64,000 nucleotides of DNA, taken from positions 62,001 to 126,000 of the forward strand of contig NZ_CP038266.1 in the NCBI RefSeq assembly GCF_004564355.1, read 5' to 3'. This DNA is from Microbacterium wangchenii (GTDB lineage: Bacteria; Actinomycetota; Actinomycetes; Actinomycetales; Microbacteriaceae). Shown here piece after piece: positions 35,555-44,811 of the stretch; within the stretch, counting starts at the first letter, position 1; each line of letters opens with the position of its first letter. A program made the position numbers and the translations under genes. Under the pieces are notes generated by a model, which worked only from the letters and a program-made list of their open reading frames with translations, searched no databases and was not told the DNA's origin.

Positions 35555-37203
35555 CAGGTGCGGAGATGACGGATGCGGCGGGGAACGGTGCGGCGATGAC
35601 GGATGCGGCAGAGCCGGGGAGCGGGGCGGATGCGGCCATTCCCGACGACCTGCGGGCCGCCTTCGAGGCGTACGAGCGTGCGGTGGTCGAGAACGACCTT
35701 GACGTGCTCGACGCGTCCTTCGCGCCCGGCCCCGACGTGCTGCGCGGTGACGGGGCGGGTCTGCTCGTCGGGCACGACGCCATCCGCGCGTTCCGGTCGC
35801 GGCGCGGGGGCGTCGCGCGGCGCACGATCGACAGCATCCAGTACCGGCCCCTGGGCGAGGACACCGCGCTGCTGGTGTCGGTCTCGCGGTACGCCGGCGG
35901 CGGGAGCGGCCTGCAGACTCAGGTGTGGCAGCGCATCGACGGGCGGTGGCTCATCACCGCCGCCCACGTGACCCCGCGCGCGCAGGCGTTCGACCGATCG
36001 GTGTGGCGGAGCGTGGGCGACCCGTTCTTCCAAGGCGCGTGGGAGGGGCCGCTGGCCGGCCTCACGGTGGCCGTGAAAGACCTGTTCGCCGTCAAGGGAT
36101 TCCGCATCGGCGCGGGCAATCCGACCTACCTGGAAGAGGCACGGCCGGAGACCACGACGGCGCCGGCCGTATCCGACCTGCTGCGCGGCGGAGCATCCCT
36201 GCGCGGCATCGCGCGCACCGACGAGTTCGCGTACTCGATCGCCGGCGATAATCCGCACTACGGCACTCCGCCCAACGGGGCCGTCCCCGGTGCGCTGCCG
36301 GGCGGGTCCTCGAACGGCCCCGCCTCGGCGGTGGCCACCGGGCAGTCCGAGATCGGGCTGGCCACCGACACGGCCGGATCGATCCGGGTGCCGGCGTCGT
36401 ACCAGGGCCTGTGGGGCCTGCGCACGACGCACGGACTCGTCCCGCGTCAGGGCCTCCTGCCCCTCGCGCAGACCTTCGACACCGTCGGCTGGCTCACGCG
36501 CGACGGTGAGACGCTGCAGCGCGTCGTGGACTGGTGCCTGAGCTACGACGGCTCGGAGTCGACCGAGAGCGTCTTCGGCGCCCCGGGTGACGATCTGCCA
36601 TGGCGCTTCGTCGTGCCCGCCGACCTGCGCGCGCAGGCGGAACCCGCCACGCGCAGCGCGTTCGACGCCCTCGTCGCGGCGCTGGGGGAGACGGCGGATG
36701 CGCCGGAGGTGACGCCCGCGGACGCCGGCGACCTCGGCGCCATCCTCGACGCCTTCCGCACCGTGCAGGGCGCGGAGGCATGGCGCAACCACGGCGAGTG
36801 GCTCCGCGCGCACCCGGGTGCCCTCGGCCCCGCGGTGGCCGAACGCTTCCGCGTCGCCGCCGCCGTCGACCCCGCGGCCGAAGCCGCGGCGCGCGAGGCC
36901 GTCACCGCCCTGCGCGGGCGGCTGACCGATCTCGTCCGCGGCGCCGTGCTGCTGTTCCCTACCGCCCCCGGACCCGCCCCGCTGCGCACAGCGGATGCGG
37001 CGGCCGTCGACGCGGCCCGTGCGGCGACCCTGCGGATGACGGCACCCGCCGCCGTCGCGGGCCTGCCGGCGATCTCCGTGCCGCTGCTGACGGTGCCCTC
37101 CCCGGTCGGTGAGGCGCCCGTCGGGGTCTCGCTCGTGTCGGCGCCGGGCACCGACATCGCGCTCGTGCGCCTGGCCCGCCGCCTCGCCCGAGCCCTCTCC
37201 TGA
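35551..37203 (+). CDS. AtzH/HpxZ-like domain fused to an amidase (HpxY-like), predicted oxalurate amidase
   Basis: A 550-residue fusion. Residues about 29-145 match the AtzH/HpxZ fold (FEAYERAVVENDLDVLDASF, GLLVGHDAIRAFRSRRG, QTQVWQRIDGRWLITAAHVT). The rest is an amidase-signature enzyme with Lys176 in VAVKDLF, the Ser pair at 253-254 in GGSSNG and Ser277 in DTAGSIR as the Ser-cisSer-Lys triad. In Klebsiella the separate proteins HpxZ and HpxY serve oxalurate breakdown (oxalurate to oxamate, CO2 and NH3), so the same role is inferred. No AtzG/HpxX-like small partner is seen. The N-terminal 28 residues are a low-complexity Ala/Gly stretch with several in-frame ATGs, so the exact start is uncertain. 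Confidence 0.83.
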   Translation: MTGAEMTDAAGNGAAMTDAAEPGSGADAAIPDDLRAAFEAYERAVVENDLDVLDASFAPGPDVLRGDGAGLLVGHDAIRAFRSRRGGVARRTIDSIQYRPLGEDTALLVSVSRYAGGGSGLQTQVWQRIDGRWLITAAHVTPRAQAFDRSVWRSVGDPFFQGAWEGPLAGLTVAVKDLFAVKGFRIGAGNPTYLEEARPETTTAPAVSDLLRGGASLRGIARTDEFAYSIAGDNPHYGTPPNGAVPGALPGGSSNGPASAVATGQSEIGLATDTAGSIRVPASYQGLWGLRTTHGLVPRQGLLPLAQTFDTVGWLTRDGETLQRVVDWCLSYDGSESTESVFGAPGDDLPWRFVVPADLRAQAEPATRSAFDALVAALGETADAPEVTPADAGDLGAILDAFRTVQGAEAWRNHGEWLRAHPGALGPAVAERFRVAAAVDPAAEAAAREAVTALRGRLTDLVRGAVLLFPTAPGPAPLRTADAAAVDAARAATLRMTAPAAVAGLPAISVPLLTVPSPVGEAPVGVSLVSAPGTDIALVRLARRLARALS

Positions 37204-37301
37204 CCCCGCCGCCCGCCCCGACCGGCCGACATCACTCCCGCCTCCCCGCCACCTCCCGACCCCCCATATCCCCCCCGAAACCCGACCATGACGGAGAACC
37301 T

Positions 37302-38552
37302 GTGACCGCCCCATCCGTGCCCGGCCCCATCGACCCTCCTGCACGCCTGCTCATGGGCCCCGGGCCCATCTCGGCCTACCCGAGCGTGCTGCGGGCGATG
37401 TCGGCGCCGCTCGTGGGGCAGTACGACCCGTTCATGACGGCGACGATGGCCGAGACGCAGGACCTGTACCGCCGCGTGTGGGCCACCGAGAACGACGCGA
37501 CCCTCCTCATCGACGGCACCTCCCGGGCCGGGATCGAGGCGGCGCTGGTCTCCCTCATCCGCCCCGGCGACCGCGTGCTCGTGCCCATCTTCGGGAGGTT
37601 CGGCCACCTGCTCGCCGAGATCGCCGAACGCGCGCTCGCCGAGGTGCACACCATCGAGGTGCCGTGGGGCCGGGTGTTCCCGGTGTCGGCGATCCGCGAG
37701 GCCGTCGCGCGCGTGCGTCCGCACGTGCTCGCCCTCGTGCAGGGTGACACGTCCACGACGATGAACCAACCCCTGGAGGAGATCGGCGAGATCTGCCGTG
37801 CGCACGGCGTGCTGTTCTACACCGATGCCACCGCATCCCTCGGCGGCAACGAGTTCGAGGCCGACGCGTGGGGCGTGGATGCCGCCACCGCCGGTCTGCA
37901 GAAATGCCTGGGCGGTCCGTCCGGCTCCGCACCGATCACCCTGTCGGAGCGGGCGGTGGAGGTGATCCGGTCGCGGGCACGCGTGGAGGCCGGCATCCGG
38001 GAGGAGGGCGACCCCGACGCGGGGGACTTCGTCCGCTCGAACTACTTCGACCTCGGGATGATCCTGGACTACTGGGGTCCGCGCCGGCTGAACCACCACA
38101 CCGAAGCGACGTCGATGCTCTACGCCGCCCGCGAGTGCGCGCGCGTGCTGCTGACCGAAGGGCGCGCCGCCGTCATCGCGCGGCACCGGCTGCACGGCGA
38201 GGCGATGCTCGCGGGCGTTCGCGGACTCGGCCTCGGGGTCTTCGGCGACCTCGCGCACAAGATGCACAACGTCGTGGCCGTGGAGATTCCCGAGGGCGTG
38301 CCGGGTGAGGCGGTGCGCTCGGCGCTGCTGGCGGAGTTCGGCATCGAGATCGGCACGTCCTTCGGCCCGCTGCACGGGCGGGTGTGGCGCATCGGGACGA
38401 TGGGCTACAACGCCCGCACGGATGCGGTGCTCCAGACCCTCGCCGCGCTGGAATCCGTGCTGCGACGGTTCGGCGCATCCGTCCCCGCCGGCGGCGGCGT
38501 GGAGGCGGCCGAAGGCGTGTACGCCTCGACCGACGCGCCGGGCGGGGACTGA
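37302..38552 (+). CDS. pucG: (S)-ureidoglycine-glyoxylate aminotransferase (class V)
   Basis: A 416-residue PLP enzyme of the alanine-glyoxylate aminotransferase group. It begins LLMGPGPISAYPSVLRAMSAPLVGQYDP, has LFYTDATASLGGNEFEADAWGVDAATAGLQKCLGGPSGSAP with the PLP-binding Lys, and the RLNHHTEATSMLYAARE segment typical of the group. By context it transfers the amino group of ureidoglycine to glyoxylate, giving oxalurate and glycine, which links allantoate amidohydrolase to the amidase. The GTG start has GGAG about 6 bases upstream. Serine- or alanine-glyoxylate activity is the alternative. Confidence 0.88.
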   Translation: MTAPSVPGPIDPPARLLMGPGPISAYPSVLRAMSAPLVGQYDPFMTATMAETQDLYRRVWATENDATLLIDGTSRAGIEAALVSLIRPGDRVLVPIFGRFGHLLAEIAERALAEVHTIEVPWGRVFPVSAIREAVARVRPHVLALVQGDTSTTMNQPLEEIGEICRAHGVLFYTDATASLGGNEFEADAWGVDAATAGLQKCLGGPSGSAPITLSERAVEVIRSRARVEAGIREEGDPDAGDFVRSNYFDLGMILDYWGPRRLNHHTEATSMLYAARECARVLLTEGRAAVIARHRLHGEAMLAGVRGLGLGVFGDLAHKMHNVVAVEIPEGVPGEAVRSALLAEFGIEIGTSFGPLHGRVWRIGTMGYNARTDAVLQTLAALESVLRRFGASVPAGGGVEAAEGVYASTDAPGGD

Positions 38553-38555
38553 GCC

Positions 38556-39935
38556 GTGCGGACGCGCCTGGAGACCTCGCCCGACCGCATCGCGGCGGCG
38601 GCCCGCCGGGTCATGGCGCGGTGCGACGAGCTCGCCCGTGTGACGGCCACCCCTGGGCGCATCGAGCGGGTGTACCTCTCGCCCGAGCACGCGCGGGTCA
38701 ACCGGCTGGTCGCCGAGTGGATGCGGGAGATCGGGATGACCTCGTGGCAGGACGCCGCGGGCAACCAGGTCGGGCGCCTGGATCCCGATGCCGCCGGATC
38801 GCTCAGTGGCCTGGCCTCCAGCCGGTCGCGCAGCCTGCCCCAGCGGCCGGGACCCGCGGCGGACGCCGGCCCGCGCGACGCGCCGGCCCTCCTCCTCGCC
38901 TCGCACCTGGACACCGTGCCCGACGCCGGGCGGTTCGACGGCATCGTGGGCGTGCTGATGGCCCTCGAGGTCGCCCGCCTGCTGCGCAGCATCCGCGATG
39001 ACGGCACCGTCTACGCGTCCTTCCCGTTCGCCCTGGAGGTGATCGCGTTCTCCGACGAGGAGGGCACGCGATTCGGCAAGGCGCTGCTGGGCTCCTCGGC
39101 CGTCGCGGGCGCGTGGGATGACTCGTGGTGGGAGCTGACCGACGGCGACGGCGTGAGCCTCCGCCACGCGTTCCGGGAGTTCGGGCTCGACCCCGGGCGC
39201 ATCGGGGAGGCCGCCCGGCGACCCGACGAGCTCGTCGGCTACCTCGAGGCGCACATCGAGCAGGGTCCGGAGCTCGACCGTCGCGGCGAGGCGCTCGCCG
39301 TGGTGTCGTCGATCGCGAGCGCCCGGAGGTTCCAGCTCGTGGTGGAGGGCGAGGCCCGTCACGCCGGCGGCACCCCCTACGACATGCGGCGGGATGCGCT
39401 CCTGGGTGCGAGCGAGGCGGCGCTCGCCGTCGAGCGGATCTGCCGCGGCGAGCACCACATCATCGGCACGGTCGGGCAGCTCGAGGCCTTCCCCGGCGCC
39501 GTCAACATCGTTCCCGGCGAGGCGCACTTCTCCCTGGACCTGCGGGGGGAGTTCGACGACACGCGTGACCGCGTGTGGCACGGGATCGCGCGAGAGCTCG
39601 ACGTCATCATGGGCCGCCGCGGCCTGCGCTGGCATGCGCGCGAGGTGCACTCGGCGCCGGCGGTGTTCTGCGCGCCGCTGCTGCAGGACGTCGTCCGCGC
39701 CGGCATCGGCGCCACCCTCGCGCCCGGCGCCGACGGCCCCGCGCAGATCTTCAGCCGTGCCGGCCACGACGCGATGGCCATCGGCGGCATCACCGACGTC
39801 GGGATGCTGTTCCTGCGCAACCCCGACGGAATCAGCCACCACCCGGACGAGGCGGTGTCGGCGGCCGACGTGGGTGCCGGCATCCGCGCCCTGGCCGAAT
39901 CGGTGCTGCACCTGGCCGCCGAGCCCCTCGCCTGA
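38556..39935 (+). CDS. allC: Allantoate amidohydrolase (M20 family)
   Basis: A 459-residue dimetal hydrolase that converts allantoate to ureidoglycine, CO2 and ammonia. Visible motifs: ASHLDTVPDAGRFDGIVGVLMALEV, SDEEGTRFGKALLGSSAVAG, AHIEQGPELD, the dimerisation-domain GEARHAGGTPYDMRRDAL, and the C-terminal AGHDAMAIGGITDVGMLFLRNPDGISHHPDE that is specific to this group. A short insert of about 30 residues (SRSRSLPQRPGPAADAGPRDA) precedes the first metal motif. It lies three bases after pucG. Confidence 0.93.
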   Translation: MRTRLETSPDRIAAAARRVMARCDELARVTATPGRIERVYLSPEHARVNRLVAEWMREIGMTSWQDAAGNQVGRLDPDAAGSLSGLASSRSRSLPQRPGPAADAGPRDAPALLLASHLDTVPDAGRFDGIVGVLMALEVARLLRSIRDDGTVYASFPFALEVIAFSDEEGTRFGKALLGSSAVAGAWDDSWWELTDGDGVSLRHAFREFGLDPGRIGEAARRPDELVGYLEAHIEQGPELDRRGEALAVVSSIASARRFQLVVEGEARHAGGTPYDMRRDALLGASEAALAVERICRGEHHIIGTVGQLEAFPGAVNIVPGEAHFSLDLRGEFDDTRDRVWHGIARELDVIMGRRGLRWHAREVHSAPAVFCAPLLQDVVRAGIGATLAPGADGPAQIFSRAGHDAMAIGGITDVGMLFLRNPDGISHHPDEAVSAADVGAGIRALAESVLHLAAEPLA

Positions 39936-39968
39936 CCAGGCCTCCCACCGGCGTCGGCCGGGCGCCTT

Positions 39969-40022
39969 CGTAACCACGGCGAAACACACCGCCGTGTCCG
40001 CGTAACCCCCGTCTCGTAGCGT
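39969..40022 (+). promoter_or_regulatory. Promoter region with inverted repeat before the deaminase gene
   Basis: CACGGCG (39975-39981) and CGCCGTG (39990-39996) form an inverted repeat flanked by CGTAACC on both sides as a direct repeat. A TAGCGT box follows at 40017-40022, about 50 bases before the ATG, leaving a short leader with the ribosome site AAGGA. This indicates that the deaminase gene has its own promoter apart from the ureide operon. Confidence 0.5.
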
Positions 40023-40072
40023 GCCGGGAGTCGCGGTCGCCCGGCCGCGCTGCTCCCACCCGAAGGATCCGC

Positions 40073-41440
40073 ATGTCTCTCCTGGTCACCGGTGCCCGCC
40101 TGATCACCGTTCCCGCCGGCACCGACGACCCCGGATACCTCGACCGCGGCTGGATGCTCATCGAAGACGGCCGCATCGCCGCCCTCGGTGGGGGTGGACC
40201 CACCGTCACCGCCGACGAGGTGCTCGACGTCGGCGGGGCCTTCGTCGCCCCCGGATTCGTGTCGAGCCACTCGCACCTGTTCACCAGCGGCCTGCGGGGC
40301 CTGGGGGTCAGCGAGACGCTGTACGGCTGGTGCGACTCGATGCTCGGCATGACGGCGGGATTCGCTCCGGAGGATGCGTACTGGTCGACGCTGCACGGGG
40401 CGCTGGACTTCCTCTCGAACGGCGTGACCACCGCGTACAACTTCACCGACCCGCTGCAGGCGTGGGAGCCCATGATCGACGGGCGCCGCACCGGCACGGC
40501 GGAGCTGCGCCCGCTGGAGTACCACACGCGTCAGGCCGACGGCTGCCGCGACGCCGGCATCCGCTTCGTCGACGCGATCGGGATGGACGCCACCGCCGGG
40601 TCGGATGAAGAGATCTTCGACCGCTTCGCCGCATCCGTCGCCCACACCCGCGCGATGGACCCCGCCCTCGCCCTGGGCGCTTCGATCATGGGCCAGGTGC
40701 AGTGGTCGCCGCGGGTGGATGCGGCCGAGGTCGAGGTGGAGGCGATGCGGCGGTTCGGCGTCACGAACCAGGCGCATTTCCTCGAGTCGCCGGAGGCCGT
40801 GCCGCTGCAGCAGTCGAAGTTCGCGATGTACCGCGACGCGGGCGCCCTCGGCCCGGCGATGATGTTCGGGCACTTCATCCAGACCACGCCCGAGATCATC
40901 GCCGAGGCCGCCGCCGCCGGCTCGTCGATGTCGTGGCAGCCCGCCTCCAACGGGCGCCTGGCCTCGGGGGTCGCACTCGTGCCGGAGATGATCTCGGCCG
41001 GCATGAACGTCGGCATGGGACTGGACGATCAGGCCTGCACCGACGTGTCGGACCCGTGGCAGAACATGCGCATGGGCATCGCGATGCAGCGTGCCCGCAC
41101 GAAGGATCCGCGCGCGATGATGCCCGAGCGGGTGCTCCGACTGCACACCCTGGGCTCGGCGGAGATCCTCGGCGTCGCCGACCGCGTCGGCAGCCTCGAG
41201 GTCGGCAAGTACGCCGACTTCGTCGTCGTCGACCCTCGCCGGCCCGACGTGGGTCCGCTGTGGCACCCCGTCCGCAATTACGTGCTGTCGATGACGCCCC
41301 GCAACCTCCGGCACGTGTACGTCGGGGGCGTGCTCGTGGATGACGGCGGCGTCTCGACGAACCCGCTCGCACCCGAAGCATCCGCCCGTCTGCACGCCGA
41401 CCTGCCCGCCCTCGCCGCCCGCACCTCCCACCCCCGCTGA
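40073..41440 (+). CDS. Amidohydrolase-superfamily deaminase (AtzB/SsnA/8-oxoguanine deaminase-like)
   Basis: A 455-residue metal-dependent hydrolase. The metal-site motifs are FVSSHSHLFTSGLRGLG near residue 62, NQAHFLESPEAV, MMFGHFIQTTPEII and GMGLDDQACTDVSDPWQNM with the catalytic Asp; the end LEVGKYADFVVVD is typical of the superfamily. Cytosine, guanine, 8-oxoguanine and hydroxyatrazine deaminases share this arrangement. Position between the ureide operon and the base importer points to a purine-base deaminase, most simply guanine to xanthine, but the substrate is not proven by sequence. Confidence 0.75.
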   Translation: MSLLVTGARLITVPAGTDDPGYLDRGWMLIEDGRIAALGGGGPTVTADEVLDVGGAFVAPGFVSSHSHLFTSGLRGLGVSETLYGWCDSMLGMTAGFAPEDAYWSTLHGALDFLSNGVTTAYNFTDPLQAWEPMIDGRRTGTAELRPLEYHTRQADGCRDAGIRFVDAIGMDATAGSDEEIFDRFAASVAHTRAMDPALALGASIMGQVQWSPRVDAAEVEVEAMRRFGVTNQAHFLESPEAVPLQQSKFAMYRDAGALGPAMMFGHFIQTTPEIIAEAAAAGSSMSWQPASNGRLASGVALVPEMISAGMNVGMGLDDQACTDVSDPWQNMRMGIAMQRARTKDPRAMMPERVLRLHTLGSAEILGVADRVGSLEVGKYADFVVVDPRRPDVGPLWHPVRNYVLSMTPRNLRHVYVGGVLVDDGGVSTNPLAPEASARLHADLPALAARTSHPR

Positions 41441-41472
41441 GCCGGGCGGGCCGCCCTTGCCGACCCTCCCGC

Positions 41473-41558
41473 CGCCCGAACTCCTCAAGTGCGCGCCGCA
41501 AAGGCCCGTATCCGGCCGATCCGCGCCGTATCGGGGCCGGTCTTGAGGAGTTCGGGCG
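41473..41558. repeat. 86-base CGCCCGAACTCCTCAAG palindromic element, copy A
   Basis: Perfect 17-base terminal inverted repeats CGCCCGAACTCCTCAAG and CTTGAGGAGTTCGGGCG enclose a 52-base interior that is nearly the same in copy B (41689). Located 32 bases after the deaminase gene. Confidence 0.92.
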
Positions 41559-41688
41559 GGTGACGGGTCGGTGACGCGCGGGCCGGCGGGTGCGTGCGCG
41601 CGCATCGGCGGCAACGCGGCTGCTCCGGCGTGGGTGTCCGCGGCGGCGGGCGGGCCAGTCTCCCCGGGCCTCTACCGGCGTCTCCCGC

Positions 41689-41774
41689 CGCCCGAACTCC
41701 TCAAGTTCGCGCCGCAAAGGCCCGCATGCGGCCGATCCGCGCCCTTTCCGGGCCGGTCTTGAGGAGTTCGGGCA
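41689..41774. repeat. 86-base CGCCCGAACTCCTCAAG palindromic element, copy B
   Basis: Same length and ends as copy A except the last base, with a few interior changes (CCGCATGCGGCC against CCGTATCCGGCC). It runs directly into the 34-base tandem repeats that start at 41773. Confidence 0.92.
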
Positions 41775-41865
41775 GGCGGCGGCCGGGCCGAACGGCGCAC
41801 CACGGGCAGGCGGCGGCCGGGCCGAACGGCGCACCACGGGCAGGCGGCGGCCGGGCCGAACGGCG
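41773..41865. repeat. 34-base tandem repeat, about 2.7 copies
   Basis: Units start at 41773, 41807 and 41841; the first two are identical and the third agrees for 25 bases. Each unit begins CAGGCGGCGGCCGGGCC. Such exact tandem copies are likely to vary in number between strains. Confidence 0.9.
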
Positions 41866-41915
41866 TGGACCGGGATGCGGCGGCGGCACGTGTAACGGCG
41901 CCGAAACACCGGGCC

Positions 41916-41936
41916 AGTGTTGGTGAAATCTACATC
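41916..41936. promoter_or_regulatory. Weak third match to the purine operator
   Basis: AGTGTT-N9-TACATC keeps the spacing and the TGTT/ACATC core of the GATGTT-N9-AACATC palindrome seen at 32907 and 52636, with three mismatches. It lies 122 bases ahead of the base-transporter operon. Reported as a possibility only. Confidence 0.3.
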
Positions 41937-42057
41937 CCATACCGTGGCGAATGCCGAGGCCGGCTTCCGCCGAATGACGCACCGCGCACCGTCGAGTCCC
42001 GAGGGCGGCACCGCGACACCTACCCGAATGCACCACTGGCATCTGGAGACACAGCAC

Positions 42058-43137
42058 ATGACGTTCTTCTCTTCCCGGCGCGCACCGCGCACCACCGCGG
42101 CCCTCGCCGGAGTCGCCCTGTCCGCCCTCGCCCTGACCGCGTGCGCCGGAGGCTCCGGCTCCGGCTCGGCCTCGGCGCCCTCGGATGACGGCGACGAGAG
42201 CTTCGGCGAGATCACCCTGCAGCTCAGCTGGATCCTCAACGAGGAGTTCGCCGGGGAGTACTTCGCCGACAGCAACGGGTACTTCGAGGAGGCCGGCTTC
42301 GACGCGGTGAACCTCGTGCCCGGCCCGTCCACGGGGGTCGCCGAGCTGGTCAGCGGCTCCGCCGACATCGCCCTGAGCGACTCGGTGGCCATCGGCACCG
42401 CGATCGCGAACGAGGGCGCACCGCTGAAGATCATCGGCGCGACCTTCCAGGCCAACCCGTTCACGGTCCTCTCGCTCGCCGAGGGCGGCGACATCGCCAC
42501 GCCCGAGGACCTCAAGGGCAAGAAGATCGGCGTCCAGGACTCCAACCGCTCACTGTTCAGCGCGCTGCTGGCCGCGAACGACATCGACCCCAGCGAGCTG
42601 ACCATCGTCCCCGTGCAGTACGACCCCGCGCCCCTGGTCAACGGCGAGGTCGACGGCTTCATGTCCTACATCACCAACGAGGCCATCTCGGTGGAGATGG
42701 CCGGCCTGGCGACCACGAACCTGCAGCTCGCCGACAACGGCCTCCCCTTCGTGGCCGAGACCGTCACCGTCACGCAGGAGACGCTGGAGAGCAAGCGCGA
42801 GATGCTGAAGGCCTTCCTCGTCGCCGAGATCCGCGGCTGGACCGACGCCGTCAACGACGCCCAGGGCGGCGCCGACCTCGCCCTCGAGGTGTACGGCAAG
42901 GATCTCGACCTCGACCCGGCCAAGACCCTGGCCGGATCCGAGGCGCAGAACCTCCTCGTCGTCTCCGCCGAGACGGAGGAGAACGGCCTGTTCACCATCT
43001 CCGAGCAGCTGCAGGAGATGACCGTCAAGAGCCTCGCCGGCGCCGGCATCGAGGTCGCCGCCGAGGACCTGTTCGACCTCAGCCTGCTGGCCGAGGTCTA
43101 CGAAGAGAACCCCGACCTCATCGCCTACCAGCGCTGA
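42058..43137 (+). CDS. ABC importer substrate-binding lipoprotein (NMT1/THI5-SsuA type)
   Basis: A 359-residue secreted lipoprotein: signal peptide [23 protein letters not shown] with the lipobox LTAC, then a Gly/Ser linker and the NMT1-like binding fold ([58 protein letters not shown]). Family members bind pyrimidines, riboflavin, taurine or other small ligands. Located between a deaminase and adenine deaminase, it most likely binds a purine base, allantoin or a related ureide. The ATG at 42058 was chosen because it opens a proper signal peptide; TGGAG lies about 10 bases upstream. Confidence 0.88.
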   Translation: MTFFSSRRAPRTTAALAGVALSALALTACAGGSGSGSASAPSDDGDESFGEITLQLSWILNEEFAGEYFADSNGYFEEAGFDAVNLVPGPSTGVAELVSGSADIALSDSVAIGTAIANEGAPLKIIGATFQANPFTVLSLAEGGDIATPEDLKGKKIGVQDSNRSLFSALLAANDIDPSELTIVPVQYDPAPLVNGEVDGFMSYITNEAISVEMAGLATTNLQLADNGLPFVAETVTVTQETLESKREMLKAFLVAEIRGWTDAVNDAQGGADLALEVYGKDLDLDPAKTLAGSEAQNLLVVSAETEENGLFTISEQLQEMTVKSLAGAGIEVAAEDLFDLSLLAEVYEENPDLIAYQR

Positions 43138-43160
43138 GATCCCGTTCAACGGAGCATCAC

Positions 43161-43985
43161 GTGACCGACACGGCCACCCTCGCCGGTGCCCAGGGGACCA
43201 CCCTGGGCACCGGCCTCCAGATCACCGGCCTCAACAAGGTCTTCAGCGTCGGACGCAAGAGCGTCGTCGCCCTGCAGAACGCCGATCTCCACACCGAGCA
43301 GGGCACGTTCCTGTCGCTGCTGGGACCGTCGGGATGCGGCAAGTCGACGATCCTCCGCATCCTCGCGGGTCTGGAAGACCCGACCAGCGGGACGACGCGC
43401 GTCGACGGCAAGAGCCCCAAGCAGCTGCGCAAGGCGAACGAGCTCGGCATCGCGTTCCAGGATTCCGCGCTGCTGCCCTGGCGCAGCGTGCAGTCCAACA
43501 TCCAGCTCCCCTTCGAAGTGGCCGGCAAACCCGTCGACAAGGCGTACGTGAGTGAGATGATCCAGCTCGTCGGTCTGAAGGGCTTCGAGAAGGCCAAGCC
43601 GGCGCAGCTGTCCGGCGGGATGCGGCAGCGCGTGTCCATCGCGCGCTCGCTCATCATGAAGCCGTCGGTGCTGCTGTTCGATGAGCCGTTCGGCGCGCTC
43701 GACGACATGACGCGGCAGAAGTTGAACCTGGAGCTGCTGCGGATCTGGACGGAGAAGCCGGCGACGACGCTGCTGGTGACGCACGGCATCTCGGAGGCGA
43801 TCTTCCTCTCCGACCAAGTCGCGGTGATGAGCGCGCGTCCCGGTCGAATCAAAGAGGTCATGACGATCGACCTGCCCCGCCCCCGCACTCCGGAGATGAT
43901 GCGCACGCCCGAGTTCCACGAGTACGTCGACCATGCCTCCGAGCTGCTCTTCGGCGCGGGAGGCGCCGCCGCCGATGACCACTGA
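43161..43985 (+). CDS. ABC importer ATP-binding protein (SsuB/ThiZ-like)
   Basis: A 274-residue ATPase with Walker [11 protein letters not shown]-loop [12 protein letters not shown], signature [14 protein letters not shown], Walker [18 protein letters not shown] and His in [16 protein letters not shown]. The LPWRSVQSN stretch is typical of the nitrate/taurine/thiamine-precursor group. GGAG lies 8 bases before the GTG. It overlaps the first permease gene by 11 bases. Confidence 0.94.
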   Translation: MTDTATLAGAQGTTLGTGLQITGLNKVFSVGRKSVVALQNADLHTEQGTFLSLLGPSGCGKSTILRILAGLEDPTSGTTRVDGKSPKQLRKANELGIAFQDSALLPWRSVQSNIQLPFEVAGKPVDKAYVSEMIQLVGLKGFEKAKPAQLSGGMRQRVSIARSLIMKPSVLLFDEPFGALDDMTRQKLNLELLRIWTEKPATTLLVTHGISEAIFLSDQVAVMSARPGRIKEVMTIDLPRPRTPEMMRTPEFHEYVDHASELLFGAGGAAADDH

Positions 43986-44811
43986 CGCGGCGAAGGCCCG
44001 CGCCATCCAGTGGGAGGACATCCACCTTCCGGCGTGGCTCACGGGCCTCATCGGCGGCGTCGGCGTCGTCGCGCTGTGGTGGATCCTCGCCGCCACGGTG
44101 TTCTCCAACGTCGGCCCCGGCGGGGCGCAGGCGATCCCCACGCCACCCCAAGTCGTGGTGGAGTTCTTCGCCACCGGCTGGGAGTTCTACGCGCGCAACT
44201 TCGCCGTCACCCTCACCGAGGCCGGTATCGGCTACGCGTGGGGCAACGGGCTGGCCCTTCTACTGGCCGCGCTCGTGCTGATCGTGCCGCGCCTGGAGGG
44301 CGTCGTCATGCAGGTCGCGATCCTCACCTACTGCGTGCCGATCGTGGCGATCGGCCTGCTCATCGTGGTGATCGTGCCCGTCCCCGCGGCCGGCGACCCC
44401 TCTCCCACCGCTGTCATCCTCGCCGCGCTCAGCTGCTTCTTCACGACCGTCGTCGGAGCGCTCCTGGGTCTGAAGGCCGCCGACAGGGCGAGCCTGGACG
44501 TCATCACCGTCTACGGCGGATCGCGTCTCACACAGCTGCGGAAGGTGCGGCTCATCGCCTCGCTCCCCAGCATCCTCAACGCCCTCCAGATCGCCGTGCC
44601 GGCCGCCTTCCTCGGCGCCGTCCTGGGGGAGTTCTTCGGCAAGATCACGGTGGGCGTGGGCCCGGCGATGATCTCCGCCCAGCAGGCGCTCAACGCCGCC
44701 CGCGTGTGGGATGTGGCGCTCGTGTCCGGGGCGGTCGCGCTCGCCGGATACGCGCTGCTCGGTCTCGTGGCGCGCGCCGTCGCGCCCTGGTCGAAGGGAT
44801 CCGCACGATGA
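43975..44811 (+). CDS. ABC importer permease, first of two
   Basis: A 278-residue membrane subunit of the BinPDT type with about six helices (e.g. [57 protein letters not shown]). The coupling EAA-like loop [46 protein letters not shown] is present. The chosen ATG lies inside the last codons of the ATPase gene. NMT1-type importers usually have one permease forming a homodimer; here a second, different gene follows. Confidence 0.9.
   Translation: MTTDAAKARAIQWEDIHLPAWLTGLIGGVGVVALWWILAATVFSNVGPGGAQAIPTPPQVVVEFFATGWEFYARNFAVTLTEAGIGYAWGNGLALLLAALVLIVPRLEGVVMQVAILTYCVPIVAIGLLIVVIVPVPAAGDPSPTAVILAALSCFFTTVVGALLGLKAADRASLDVITVYGGSRLTQLRKVRLIASLPSILNALQIAVPAAFLGAVLGEFFGKITVGVGPAMISAQQALNAARVWDVALVSGAVALAGYALLGLVARAVAPWSKGSAR

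Larger units (their letters stand above)
41441..42057. other. 617-base gene-poor stretch made of repeats, ending in a control region
   Basis: Two 86-base palindromes (41473 and 41689) and a 34-base tandem repeat (41773-41865) take up the first two thirds. The last part, from about 41890, precedes the transporter operon and holds a possible operator at 41916. A frame open upstream of the transporter start passes through it but is not protein-like. The repeats make assembly errors possible here. Confidence 0.7.

Noticed and set aside
41689-41865. Possible CRISPR-like array
   Set aside because: The 34-base units are directly adjacent with no spacers, and no cas genes are near.
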